A DNA stretch of 64,000 nt, taken from NCBI GenBank assembly GCA_041320695.1, contig JBGGOQ010000001.1, positions 662,548 through 726,547 on the forward strand, in the 5' to 3' direction. Source of the stretch: Caldicellulosiruptoraceae bacterium PP1 (GTDB taxonomy: Bacteria > Bacillota > Thermoanaerobacteria > Caldicellulosiruptorales > Caldicellulosiruptoraceae). The notes beneath the pieces were generated by a model that did not search any database, was not told where the DNA came from, and saw nothing but the letters and a program-made list of their open reading frames with translations. Made by a program: the position numbers and the translations under genes. This document shows, in pieces, positions 43,396-51,397 of the stretch (the first letter of the stretch is position 1; each line of letters opens with the position of its first letter).

Positions 43396-44211
43396 TTAAA
43401 GTTTTAAATCGCATTGAGGTTGATCATATTCAATTAAATCTTTAATGGTAGCATTTTGACTGCATATTTTACAATCATCATTTTTAAGAATCTTAATTTT
43501 TCTAAATTCCATTTTCAAAGCATCAAAAATCAACATATATCCATTTAGTAATTCTCCAATACCAAGTAAATATTTAATTGCTTCTGTAGCTTGAATAGTC
43601 CCTATAATTCCACCCATCACTCCTAAGACCCCGGCCTGTCTACAGGTTGGAATTGCATCAGGTGGAGGCGGATTTTCAAATACGCATCTAAAACAAGGTC
43701 CCTTTTCTGGTACATAAGTCATTGTCTGACCTTGAAATCTAATTATACCTGCATGTGAAAATGGTTTTTTAAGCAATACACAGGCATCGTTTATTAAATA
43801 CTTTGTTGGAAAATTATCAGTTCCATCAATAATAAAATCATAGTTTTTATCTTTAATAATTTGTCTTATATTATCCTTATCTATCCTTTCATGATATGTT
43901 ACAACGTTGATATCAGGATTAAGTTCATTTACGGTTTCTTTTGCTGACAATACCTTAGGTGTCCCTACTTTTTTTGTTGAATGAATAATCTGCCTTTGAA
44001 GGTTAGATAACTCAACTATATCAAAATCAACAATTCCAATTGTACCTACTCCAGCTGCAGCAAGAAACAATGCAGCAGGAGAACCTAATCCACCAGTTCC
44101 AATAATTAAAACCTTAGATTCCAAAAGCTTTTTTTGGCCTTTAATTCCTACTTCGTTTAAAATAATATGCCTTGAATATCTTTCTAATTGTTGATTAGAA
44201 AAACTGCTCAT
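43396..44211 (-). CDS. ThiF/MoeB-type adenylyltransferase (E1-like, HcyF-like)
   Basis: 271 residues. ATP-binding GTGGLGSPAALFLAAAG (about 36-52), DNFPTKYLIND (about 132-142), zinc cysteines CFRC (about 175-178) and CKIC (about 248-251), and PTCRQAGVLGVMGG (about 191-204). It activates the C-terminal glycine of the sulfur carrier with ATP. The ATG overlaps the carrier stop (TTATGA), and the carrier's own glycine codons form its Shine-Dalgarno site (GGGAGG). Confidence 0.92.
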   Translation of the reverse strand: MSSFSNQQLERYSRHIILNEVGIKGQKKLLESKVLIIGTGGLGSPAALFLAAAGVGTIGIVDFDIVELSNLQRQIIHSTKKVGTPKVLSAKETVNELNPDINVVTYHERIDKDNIRQIIKDKNYDFIIDGTDNFPTKYLINDACVLLKKPFSHAGIIRFQGQTMTYVPEKGPCFRCVFENPPPPDAIPTCRQAGVLGVMGGIIGTIQATEAIKYLLGIGELLNGYMLIFDALKMEFRKIKILKNDDCKICSQNATIKDLIEYDQPQCDLKL

Positions 44212-44417
44212 AAAGAGCCACCTCCCATATAGTATAAAAACTCAATAACGTCATTTTCTTTAATTTTTACATTTTCAAAATCTTTTCTTGGAATAATTCT
44301 TTCATTAAGCTGAACAGTAACATATTCTTGCATCTTAACATTTAAGATATTTAATAATTCTTTAATATTTACTTCTTTCTCAAGAGTAACTTTTTCTCCA
44401 TTTACAACTATATTCAT
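44208..44417 (-). CDS. ThiS-like ubiquitin-fold sulfur carrier with C-terminal extension (HcyS-like)
   Basis: 69 residues, the size of ThiS/MoaD carriers. The beta-grasp fold is visible from NIVVNGEKVTL to VIEFLYYMGGG. ThiS ends in Gly-Gly; this one ends GGGSL, two residues past the glycines, so it cannot be adenylated until the end is cut. A JAMM peptidase gene lies two genes downstream and an E1-like gene directly downstream, so the three form a maturation module. It is probably the sulfide donor for homocysteine synthesis rather than for thiamine: no thiG, thiH or thiE is near. Confidence 0.87.
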   Translation of the reverse strand: MNIVVNGEKVTLEKEVNIKELLNILNVKMQEYVTVQLNERIIPRKDFENVKIKENDVIEFLYYMGGGSL

Positions 44418-44444
44418 AATATATAGCCTCCTTTTGTTATATTT

Positions 44445-45245
44445 TTATTTATTAAAATTAATTAGTCCCCATTTTTGATATATATTAAATTCAATTTTGC
44501 CAAATATTATATTGTCTACTAAAAGCCCTAAAACAATTATCACAATCATAACAGCAACAACTTGACTTATATCTGCTAATTCTCTACCAATCATTAATAT
44601 TTGCCCTAATCCTGTTGTTGAATTTAACATTTCTCCTGCCATTAATGCTCTCCATGCAAATGACCAACCTTGCTTAAGACCAGATATTAATGTTGGCAAA
44701 CATGCTGGTAGAATTACATTCCAATAAGTTTTAAAACCATATGCACCTAAATTTTTTGCTGCCTTTATATATATTGGATTTATGTTTTTTATTGCTGATT
44801 CAACAGCTAATGAAATAGCAAATGCAGAACCAATAACAATAACAAATATAATTGAATTTTCATTTAATCCAAACCAAAGAATTGAAAAAGGTAACCAACA
44901 AATACTAGGTAATGTTTGCAAGCCTAATATTATTGGACGTAAATTTTCACTTAAAAATTTAAAATTTGTAATAAGTAAACCAATAATTGTTCCTATTATG
45001 ATAGATAATAAATAACCAATAATTATTCTTTTTATGCTCGAATAAACTGCTAATATTAATGTATTGTCTAATACAAGTTTATATAAGGTTTTAATAACAT
45101 TAATTGGTGAAGGGAATATATATGGCTTCCAAATATGAAAAAAGTCAACAAATATTTTATAAACCAATTCCCATAGTATTATTATCATCAATATAAAAAG
45201 TATCCTTTTTAATATTCCAATCATCGTCATACTCAGTTTTTGCAA
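44445..45245 (-). CDS. ABC transporter permease, SsuC/TauC family
   Basis: 266 residues, about six membrane segments. The EAA loop lies at about 165-185 (AAKNLGAYGFKTYWNVILP). Permease for sulfonate, taurine, nitrate or a similar anion. The exact start is uncertain: ATGs at 45245, 45230 and 45224 all lie inside the last 90 bases of the ATPase gene, an unusually long overlap. No aryl- or alkanesulfonate monooxygenase is in the operon. Confidence 0.85.
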   Translation of the reverse strand: MQKLSMTMIGILKRILFILMIIILWELVYKIFVDFFHIWKPYIFPSPINVIKTLYKLVLDNTLILAVYSSIKRIIIGYLLSIIIGTIIGLLITNFKFLSENLRPIILGLQTLPSICWLPFSILWFGLNENSIIFVIVIGSAFAISLAVESAIKNINPIYIKAAKNLGAYGFKTYWNVILPACLPTLISGLKQGWSFAWRALMAGEMLNSTTGLGQILMIGRELADISQVVAVMIVIIVLGLLVDNIIFGKIEFNIYQKWGLINFNK

Positions 45246-45996
45246 CCTTCAAAACCTCCTCCCTAAGCTCTTTAATAACTTCAGAAATAATATATGCAGT
45301 GTCAATATTTTCAAGAGTTCTTGGTCTTGCTATATGAATATTAAACTCTTTTTTTATTTGACCTGGATGAGATGACAAAACAATTATTCTATCAGCTAAT
45401 AAAACTGCTTCTTCAACATTATGAGTCACAAAAAGAATGGTTTTTTTAGTTTCCCACCAAATCTGTTGGAGCTCTAATTGTAATATTTCTTTGGTTTGAC
45501 TGTCTAATGCTGCAAACGGTTCATCCATTAATAATATCTCAGAATCCATCATTAGTGCTCTTGCAAGTGCGACTCTTTGTTTCATACCACCAGATAACTC
45601 ATGAATATATGAATCTTTGAACTTTGATAGATGAACCATTTGTAAATACTTTAATGCTTTTTCACGTCTCTCCTTTTTATCAATTCCAGCAATTTTAAGA
45701 CCAAATTCAACATTTTCAATTACATTTAACCACGGAAACAATGCCGCATCTTGAAACATAAATATTCTATCTGGTCCAGTACCATTTATTGGTTTTCCAT
45801 TTATTAATATTTCACCTTTTGTTTGCCTTTCTAAGCCAGCTATTATATTAAGTAGGGTTGATTTTCCACACCCAGAAGGACCTAAAATGCATACAAATTC
45901 ACCTTTTTTTATGCTAATGTTTATATTATTTAAAACACAGATTTGTCTTTCTTTTGTGTTAAATACTTTATATAAGTCTTTTATGTCAATATGCAT
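45157..45996 (-). CDS. ABC transporter ATP-binding protein, SsuB/TauB family
   Basis: 279 residues. Walker A GPSGCGKSTLL (about 38-48), Q-loop FMFQDAALFPW, signature LSGGMKQRVALARAL (about 134-148), Walker B ILLMDEPFAALD (about 154-165) and the switch His in FVTHNVEEA. It powers uptake with the permease and binding protein next to it. The last 30 residues overlap the permease gene. GAGGTG lies 6 bases before the ATG. Confidence 0.92.
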   Translation of the reverse strand: MHIDIKDLYKVFNTKERQICVLNNINISIKKGEFVCILGPSGCGKSTLLNIIAGLERQTKGEILINGKPINGTGPDRIFMFQDAALFPWLNVIENVEFGLKIAGIDKKERREKALKYLQMVHLSKFKDSYIHELSGGMKQRVALARALMMDSEILLMDEPFAALDSQTKEILQLELQQIWWETKKTILFVTHNVEEAVLLADRIIVLSSHPGQIKKEFNIHIARPRTLENIDTAYIISEVIKELREEVLKVAKTEYDDDWNIKKDTFYIDDNNTMGIGL

Positions 45997-46022
45997 GTTT
46001 TCACCTCAATAGTAAATCATAT

Positions 46023-47084
46023 TTAATCTATCGTCCCTAAGCCTTTTTCTTTAAGAATCTGGTTTAATATTGTTAAATGAAATATATTATCAATATTTGA
46101 ATTTTTATCAATCACACCTATTTCAGATAATATATCTTTAAACTCTAATAATGACTTTTTTTCTGGATTATAAGTTATAATGATTCTATTTAATGAATCT
46201 TTTAAAACTTGTTGTTCAATTTCCTTTTTAGTAAGCTTTTTTATTTGGCTGTTTATTTCATTTATTGCTACATTTTTGTTTTTGTTAATATACTCTGTTG
46301 CTTCTACATGGGCTTGTAAAAATTTTTTTACAATATCAGGGTGTTTATTAATAAAATCAGTCCTTGCAATAACAACTGCTGAACTATATTTTCCATCATT
46401 AAAAATTCTATTGTAATCAAAAACAAGATTGGCATTTTCTTTGTTGATTAAAAGTGTTCCCCAAGGTTCTGGTAATAGTGCCGCATCTATTTCACCTTTA
46501 CTAAATAATATTTGTACGTCAGGATTTTCTACTTGAATAATCTCTACTTTTCCACCTTTTGTAATATCTTTCATACCATTATCTTTTAGTAGATATCTTA
46601 AAAGTAGGTCTTGAGTATTTCCATATTGAGGTATTGATACTTTTTTCCCATTTAAATCTTTAATAGAATTAATTTTCACACCTTTCCTTGAAACTAAAAT
46701 AGCACCTGCATCAGCTGCTCCTGCTATTATCTTTAAATCTCCATGTGATTTAATATATCCATTGATAGCTGGTATTGGTCCGATATATCCTATATCCACC
46801 TCATTTGCAAGAAATGCTTCTATCTCTGAAGAACCTGCATTAAATACTTTCCATTCAATTTTTATTTTTTTTCCAAATTGTTTTTGAAAATATTCTTTTT
46901 CTCTGCCAATAAGTGCTTGTGAATGTGTTAGATTTGCAAAATGTGCAATTCGAATTGTGTTTAAAGATTTATTATTATTTTGTAAAGCTTCTCTGTCAAT
47001 TTTTATGTAAAAATAAAAAGCCAAAATAAATATTAGATTAATTATAATAGCTATTATAAGATATTTTGCTTTACTTATTCTCAA
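46023..47084 (-). CDS. ABC transporter substrate-binding protein, SsuA/TauA family
   Basis: 353 residues from a TTG at 47084, six bases after GGAGGTG; the open frame reaches 47123, which would put that site inside the gene. A hydrophobic segment at about 8-25 without a lipobox cysteine suggests an uncleaved membrane anchor. The rest matches SsuA/ThiY-like proteins: IRIAHFANLTHSQALIG, VDIGYIGPIPAI, GKKVSIPQYGNTQDLLLR. It is the first gene of the sulfur operon. The ligand may be a sulfonate, sulfate or another anion. Confidence 0.85.
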   Translation of the reverse strand: MRISKAKYLIIAIIINLIFILAFYFYIKIDREALQNNNKSLNTIRIAHFANLTHSQALIGREKEYFQKQFGKKIKIEWKVFNAGSSEIEAFLANEVDIGYIGPIPAINGYIKSHGDLKIIAGAADAGAILVSRKGVKINSIKDLNGKKVSIPQYGNTQDLLLRYLLKDNGMKDITKGGKVEIIQVENPDVQILFSKGEIDAALLPEPWGTLLINKENANLVFDYNRIFNDGKYSSAVVIARTDFINKHPDIVKKFLQAHVEATEYINKNKNVAINEINSQIKKLTKKEIEQQVLKDSLNRIIITYNPEKKSLLEFKDILSEIGVIDKNSNIDNIFHLTILNQILKEKGLGTID

Positions 47085-47138
47085 TAAAAACACCTCCATT
47101 CTAATTCCTACTATTCTTATCAAAATTGTTTGTTTTTA

Positions 47139-47167
47139 ATTTTAACATCTTAGATTTCTTTTGTCAA
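47139..47167 (-). promoter_or_regulatory. Promoter of the sulfur-assimilation operon
   Basis: TTGACA, a 17-base spacer and TAAAAT on the minus strand. The leader to the first start is about 47 bases, too short for an S-box or T-box riboswitch; none was seen. No other equally good promoter or strong terminator was noticed from here to 35130. Confidence 0.8.
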
Positions 47168-47179
47168 TAACCGAATTAT

Positions 47180-47226
47180 AAAAAAAGCGGTTATCCCTTT
47201 TTAACATTTGGGAATAACCGCTTTTT
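47180..47226 (-). terminator. Terminator after hcp
   Basis: AAGCGGTTAT-TCCC and GGGATAACCGCTT form a long stem with one bulged base, followed on the minus strand by TTTTTTTATAA. It lies about 10 bases after the hcp stop and next to the promoter of the sulfur operon. Confidence 0.85.
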
Positions 47227-47235
47227 GATTCAATA

Positions 47236-48885
47236 TTACTTATTTAAAATTTCGTTTAGGTCATTTTCTGCATTTGATATTGGTTTTATATTAAACTTTT
47301 CAACCAAAACTTGTAATACATTTGGTGATACAAAGGCTGGTAGTGATGGTCCTAAGTAGATATTCTTTATTCCAAGTGAAAGTAATGTTAGTAAAATACA
47401 TACAGCCTTCTGTTCAAACCATGATAATACTAACGTGAGTGGTAGTGAATTTACATCAGTATTAAATGCCTTAGCAAGTTCAACAGCAATAACTATTGCT
47501 GAATATGCATCATTACATTGCCCGACATCCAATAATCTTGGGAATTCTCCAATTGTACCAAAGTCTTTTTTGTTGAATCTAAATTTACCGCATGCTAATG
47601 TTAAAATAAGTGTATCCTTTGGAGTTTTTTCAGCAAATTCTGTATAATAATTTCTTCCCGGTTTTGCTCCATCGCAACCACCAATTAAGAAGAAGTGTTT
47701 AATCTGTCCAGCTTTAACTGCATCTATAATCTTTCCTGCTACAGATAAAACTGTATTGTGTCCAAACCCAACAAGAATCTTTTTCTCTTCTTCATCCTCT
47801 TGCCATCCACCAAGTTCTAATGCCTTATTAATAATTGGAGTAAAATCTTTTTTACCGTTAACTTCTTCAATATGCTGAATACCTTCAAATCCAACAACAC
47901 TTGTTGTGAATATTCTATCTTTATAGCTATCTCTTGGTTTTTGTAAACAGTTTGTTGTCATTAATATACAACCAGGTATTCCATCAAATTCTTTCTGCTG
48001 ATCTTGCCATGCTCCACCATAGTTCCCAACCAAATGTTTATATTTTTTAAGTTCTGGATATCCATGAGCAGGTAACATTTCTCCATGAGTATAGATATTT
48101 ATACCTTTCCCTTCAGTTTGCTCAAGTAACTCTTTTAAATCTTTCAAATCATGTCCTGATACAACTATAAATGGACCTTTCTTTTTTGTAGTTATAACCT
48201 CAGTTGGAACAGGATGACCGTATGCTGAAGTATTAGCCTTATCAAGTATTTCCATACATTTTAAATTTACTTGTCCAAGTTCCATGTTTAGGTTGAATAA
48301 CTCATCAATAGTCAAATCTTTCTCAAGCGTTTTAGAAAGTGCTGTAAAGAAAAACTTATTAACCTGGTCATCTTGAAATCCAAGAACGTATGCATGATGA
48401 GCATATGCTGCCATACCTTTAAGACCATAGATTAATAACTCTCTTAAAGAACGAATATCTTCGTCCATCTCTTCTGCCATTATTCCTACTTTTTTGCCGT
48501 CATTAATCATATCATCTACATTACTTGGTGGTCTATAATTTACTGCCTCAGGAATAAATCCTTCAATCTTACCAACAGCAAATTTTAGTTTTTCTTTTAG
48601 CTTGTCTGCATCATTTATATAGTCTATAAAGCGGGATTCTGAAAAGTTTACGTTTGTAAGTGTTGCAAATAAGGCATCCATCATAAATTTGATAGTTTCT
48701 TGGTCAATTTCTTTGCCTTGTTTTAAAAGCTTATCACCTAAAAAGGCAATTCCTTTTAATTGATAAAGAAGCAAATCTTGTAGTGTTGCAACTCTATTAT
48801 CTTTTCCGCAAACACCTACTTTAACGCATCCTTTTCCGCCAGCTGTCTGCTCACACTGATAACAAAACATTTGAGTTTCTACCAT
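47236..48885 (-). CDS. hcp: Hybrid-cluster protein (hydroxylamine reductase)
   Basis: About 549 residues from the ATG at 48885, seven bases after GGAGGT. The N-terminal cluster ligands are MFCYQCEQTAGGKGC followed by VGVCGK (C-x2-C-x8-C-x5-C). Hybrid-cluster ligands are seen around FGHNTVL, GGCDGAKPGRNYY, LACGKFRFN and LSWFEQKAV. Hcp reduces nitric oxide or hydroxylamine and protects anaerobes from nitrosative stress. It follows the ferredoxin-like gene by about 45 bases; both are divergent from a Crp/Fnr regulator. Confidence 0.95.
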   Translation of the reverse strand: MVETQMFCYQCEQTAGGKGCVKVGVCGKDNRVATLQDLLLYQLKGIAFLGDKLLKQGKEIDQETIKFMMDALFATLTNVNFSESRFIDYINDADKLKEKLKFAVGKIEGFIPEAVNYRPPSNVDDMINDGKKVGIMAEEMDEDIRSLRELLIYGLKGMAAYAHHAYVLGFQDDQVNKFFFTALSKTLEKDLTIDELFNLNMELGQVNLKCMEILDKANTSAYGHPVPTEVITTKKKGPFIVVSGHDLKDLKELLEQTEGKGINIYTHGEMLPAHGYPELKKYKHLVGNYGGAWQDQQKEFDGIPGCILMTTNCLQKPRDSYKDRIFTTSVVGFEGIQHIEEVNGKKDFTPIINKALELGGWQEDEEEKKILVGFGHNTVLSVAGKIIDAVKAGQIKHFFLIGGCDGAKPGRNYYTEFAEKTPKDTLILTLACGKFRFNKKDFGTIGEFPRLLDVGQCNDAYSAIVIAVELAKAFNTDVNSLPLTLVLSWFEQKAVCILLTLLSLGIKNIYLGPSLPAFVSPNVLQVLVEKFNIKPISNAENDLNEILNK

Positions 48886-48931
48886 AATACATACCTCCAA
48901 AATCTTTATTCTATTTTTTTATACCACTAAT

Positions 48932-49651
48932 TTATTTTTTTATATCACCGTTTATGGTGATTGTTACCTCATTATATGGAACAATTATTTGTGCTGTTAA
49001 CATTGCATCCTTAACTATCTTTGCAATTCCACCACAGCATGGAACCTCCATCTTAAGAACAGTAATACTTTTAATATCATGGTTAGATAGAATCTCTATT
49101 AATTTTTCCCTATAATACTCTACATTATCCAATTTAGGACAACCTATAAGTGTTACTTTGTCTTTCATAAACTCATTATGAATATTTGCATAAGCAAATG
49201 CAGTACAATCAGCTGCTATTAATAAATCTGCATTATCTAAATAGCTTGCATAAGGGTTAATAAGGTTTAATTGTACAGGCCAGTTTTGAAGCTGAGATTC
49301 TAATTCTATATTTTTTTCTACTTGTTTTTCAACTTTTGGGACCTCAGATCTTTGTTCTCTTGTAATACTTATCTGTCTTGAACCTGGGCATGAAAAGCCA
49401 TGAGTATTATGATGACTTTGCATTCTTTGTTCAACAAGTTCTTGATTAAATGGTTTTACATCCTCTTCAACTATGCTAATAGCACCTGTAGGACATACTG
49501 GTAAACAATTTCCAAGACCATCACAGTATTCCTCTGATATTAGTTTTGCTTTACCGTCTATAATTTGTATTGCACCTTCGTGACAAGCATTTGCACAAAG
49601 ACCACAACCATTACACTTTTCTTCATCTATTTTTATTATTTTTCTTAACAT
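48932..49651 (-). CDS. 4Fe-4S ferredoxin-domain protein, Hcp partner
   Basis: 239 residues. The N-terminal 60 form an atypical two-cluster ferredoxin: CNGCGLCANACHEGAIQ (about 13-29) and CDGLGNCLPVCPTGAI (about 43-58). A cysteine in SCPGSR (about 88) and a C-terminal domain with ADLLIAADCTAFA, LIGCPKLD and VPCCGGI (about 140-215) may bind another cofactor. Such genes are found beside hcp in many clostridia; the product probably delivers electrons to Hcp, by inference. AAGGAGG lies 10 bases before the ATG. Confidence 0.85.
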   Translation of the reverse strand: MLRKIIKIDEEKCNGCGLCANACHEGAIQIIDGKAKLISEEYCDGLGNCLPVCPTGAISIVEEDVKPFNQELVEQRMQSHHNTHGFSCPGSRQISITREQRSEVPKVEKQVEKNIELESQLQNWPVQLNLINPYASYLDNADLLIAADCTAFAYANIHNEFMKDKVTLIGCPKLDNVEYYREKLIEILSNHDIKSITVLKMEVPCCGGIAKIVKDAMLTAQIIVPYNEVTITINGDIKK

Positions 49652-49685
49652 TTCCGACTATCCTCCTTGATTTACTTGCAATTCT

Positions 49686-49727
49686 ATTTTACATATTTTA
49701 AAATAAGAATGTAGTAACATATGTTAC
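49686..49727. promoter_or_regulatory. Crp/Fnr-type operator between hcp operon and its regulator
   Basis: A perfect 14-bp palindrome GTAACATATGTTAC (49714-49727) fits the GTAAC-N4-GTTAC form that, from memory, is proposed for HcpR regulators in clostridia. A -10-like TAAAAT (49686-49691, minus strand) would put the palindrome about 41 bases before the hcp start of transcription, the position from which Crp/Fnr proteins activate. Confidence 0.65.
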
Positions 49728-49752
49728 ACATTAAAAAAAAGTGGTGATTTTT

Positions 49753-50436
49753 TTGGAGAAAATTTTGGATGGTTTAAGGAAGTGTGTTTTATTTAAAGGA
49801 ATTGATATAAATAAAATTTTAGAAAATCAAAATAATTTTTTATATATAGAAAAAAGATATCAAAAAGATGAGATAATAGCTTTCGAGGATGATGAATGTT
49901 CTTCATTAGGAATTATTATAGAAGGAATTATTGAGATAAAAAAGATATCAGCATCTGGCAAATCATATCTTATAACAACATTACACGAAGGAGATATCTT
50001 TGGAGAGGCTTTGATTTTTTCTAATAATAATAGATATCCTGCAACAATTTTTGCAGCAACTAATTGCTCAATTGTTTTCATATCAAAAGAATCAATAATA
50101 AAGTTATGTAAAACAGATTCAAAATTTATTGAAAACTTTGCAAATCAGTTATCAAATAGAATTTTGATGCTTAATAAAAAAATAAAGGAGTTATCATTAG
50201 ATACATTAAGAATAAAACTTCTTGACTTAATATATAAAGAGTATGAAAAAACAAATTCACTTTCAATTAAATTAAATACTTCAAAAAAGATTTTAGCTGA
50301 AAAATTAGGAGTGCAAAGGCCTTCTTTATCACGAGAGCTAATAAATCTTAAAAAAGAAGGTATAATTGATTTTGATAAGGATATTATTGTTATAAAGGAT
50401 ATTGAAGCAATTGAGGATGAGTTATTTAATATATAA
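49753..50436 (+). CDS. Crp/Fnr-family transcription regulator (HcpR-like)
   Basis: About 227 residues from the TTG at 49753, six bases after GGTG; GTG codons at 49741 and 49744 are alternatives. An N-terminal cyclic-nucleotide-binding-like barrel (about 15-130, with GDIFGEALIFSNNNRYPAT) and a C-terminal winged helix with the recognition helix in KLGVQRPSLSRELINLKKEG (about 185-204). There are too few N-terminal cysteines for an Fnr iron-sulfur cluster; a heme or other NO sensor is possible. Divergent from hcp, which it probably controls. Confidence 0.85.
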   Translation: MEKILDGLRKCVLFKGIDINKILENQNNFLYIEKRYQKDEIIAFEDDECSSLGIIIEGIIEIKKISASGKSYLITTLHEGDIFGEALIFSNNNRYPATIFAATNCSIVFISKESIIKLCKTDSKFIENFANQLSNRILMLNKKIKELSLDTLRIKLLDLIYKEYEKTNSLSIKLNTSKKILAEKLGVQRPSLSRELINLKKEGIIDFDKDIIVIKDIEAIEDELFNI

Positions 50437-50470
50437 AAAGTAGCCTTGCATTGTAGCAAGACTACTTTTT
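50435..50470. terminator. Bidirectional terminator between the Crp/Fnr gene and ftsY
   Basis: AAAAAGTAG-c-CTTGC (50435-50449) pairs with GCAAG-a-CTACTTTTT (50456-50470). The A and T flanks allow both directions. Confidence 0.85.
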
Positions 50471-50479
50471 ATTTCTATT

Positions 50480-51382
50480 TTACCCAAATAGTGCCTCTAC
50501 AAATTCTTTTGGATCAAACTCTTGTAAGTCGTCAATACCTTCGCCAACACCTATAAATTTAACTGGAACCTTCATTTCATTTGATATTGCTATAACTATT
50601 CCACCTTTTGCTGTTCCATCAAGCTTGGTTAACACAATACCAGAAATTCCAACTGCATTATTAAATTCTTTAGCTTGAATAAGACCATTTTGACCTGTTG
50701 TTGCATCTATAACTAATAGTGTTTCTAGTGTTGCATCTGGAAGCTCTCTTTTTATTACCCTATCTATCTTCTTTAACTCCTCAATTAGATTTTTCTTAGT
50801 ATGAAGCCTACCTGCTGTATCAATTATCAAAACATCATGTTTTTTGGCTTTTAAGCTTTGAATTGCATCAAATACAACTGCTGCAGGATCAGCTCCTTCA
50901 GCGTGTTTTATAATCTCGCAGTTTGCTCTTTTTGCCCAGATATCAAGCTGTTCAGCTGCAGCGGCTCTAAATGTATCTGCTGCAGCAATTATAACCTTTT
51001 TACCTTGATTTCTGAGCTTTGTAGCTATTTTCCCAATTGTTGTTGTCTTACCAACACCATTTACACCAACCATAAAAATAACAAGAGGCCAACCTTTTTT
51101 TAAACTTTCCTTTTCACCAATAATATTTGCTATCTCTTTTTTTAATTGTTCTTTTAATTCTTCAGATTCGGTTAATTTTAATGATTTTGCTTTGTCTTTT
51201 AAATCATCAATAATTCTTTGCGTTGTAGTAATTCCTACATCAGCCATAATAAGTATTTCTTCTAATTCTTCAAAAAGTTCATCATCAATTTTTCTAAATG
51301 ATTTAAATAAATTATCTACCTTTTCAGTAATATTCTTTCTTGTTTTCTGAAGTCCCTCTTTCAATCTGTCAAATAAACCCAT
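50480..51382 (-). CDS. ftsY: Signal recognition particle receptor FtsY
   Basis: 300 residues, a short FtsY lacking the long acidic N-terminal domain of E. coli. SRP-GTPase motifs: GVNGVGKTTTIGKIA (about 106-120), DTFRAAAAEQL (about 141-151), DTAGRLHTKKNL (about 193-204), TKLDGTAKGG (about 252-261). It receives the SRP-ribosome complex at the membrane. It follows smc by 15 bases, a common order. Confidence 0.97.
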   Translation of the reverse strand: MGLFDRLKEGLQKTRKNITEKVDNLFKSFRKIDDELFEELEEILIMADVGITTTQRIIDDLKDKAKSLKLTESEELKEQLKKEIANIIGEKESLKKGWPLVIFMVGVNGVGKTTTIGKIATKLRNQGKKVIIAAADTFRAAAAEQLDIWAKRANCEIIKHAEGADPAAVVFDAIQSLKAKKHDVLIIDTAGRLHTKKNLIEELKKIDRVIKRELPDATLETLLVIDATTGQNGLIQAKEFNNAVGISGIVLTKLDGTAKGGIVIAISNEMKVPVKFIGVGEGIDDLQEFDPKEFVEALFG

Positions 51383-51397
51383 TAATAATCATCCTTT

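Noticed and set aside
44208..44211. Carrier and E1 as thiamine genes thiS and thiF
   Set aside because: No thiG, thiH, thiE or thiC nearby, the carrier does not end in Gly-Gly, and a JAMM peptidase and sulfite reductase are co-encoded.
47085..47138. CymR-like or S-box/T-box control of the sulfur operon
   Set aside because: The GGAATTA near 47105 is only a weak fragment of a CymR site, and the leader of about 47 bases is too short for either riboswitch.
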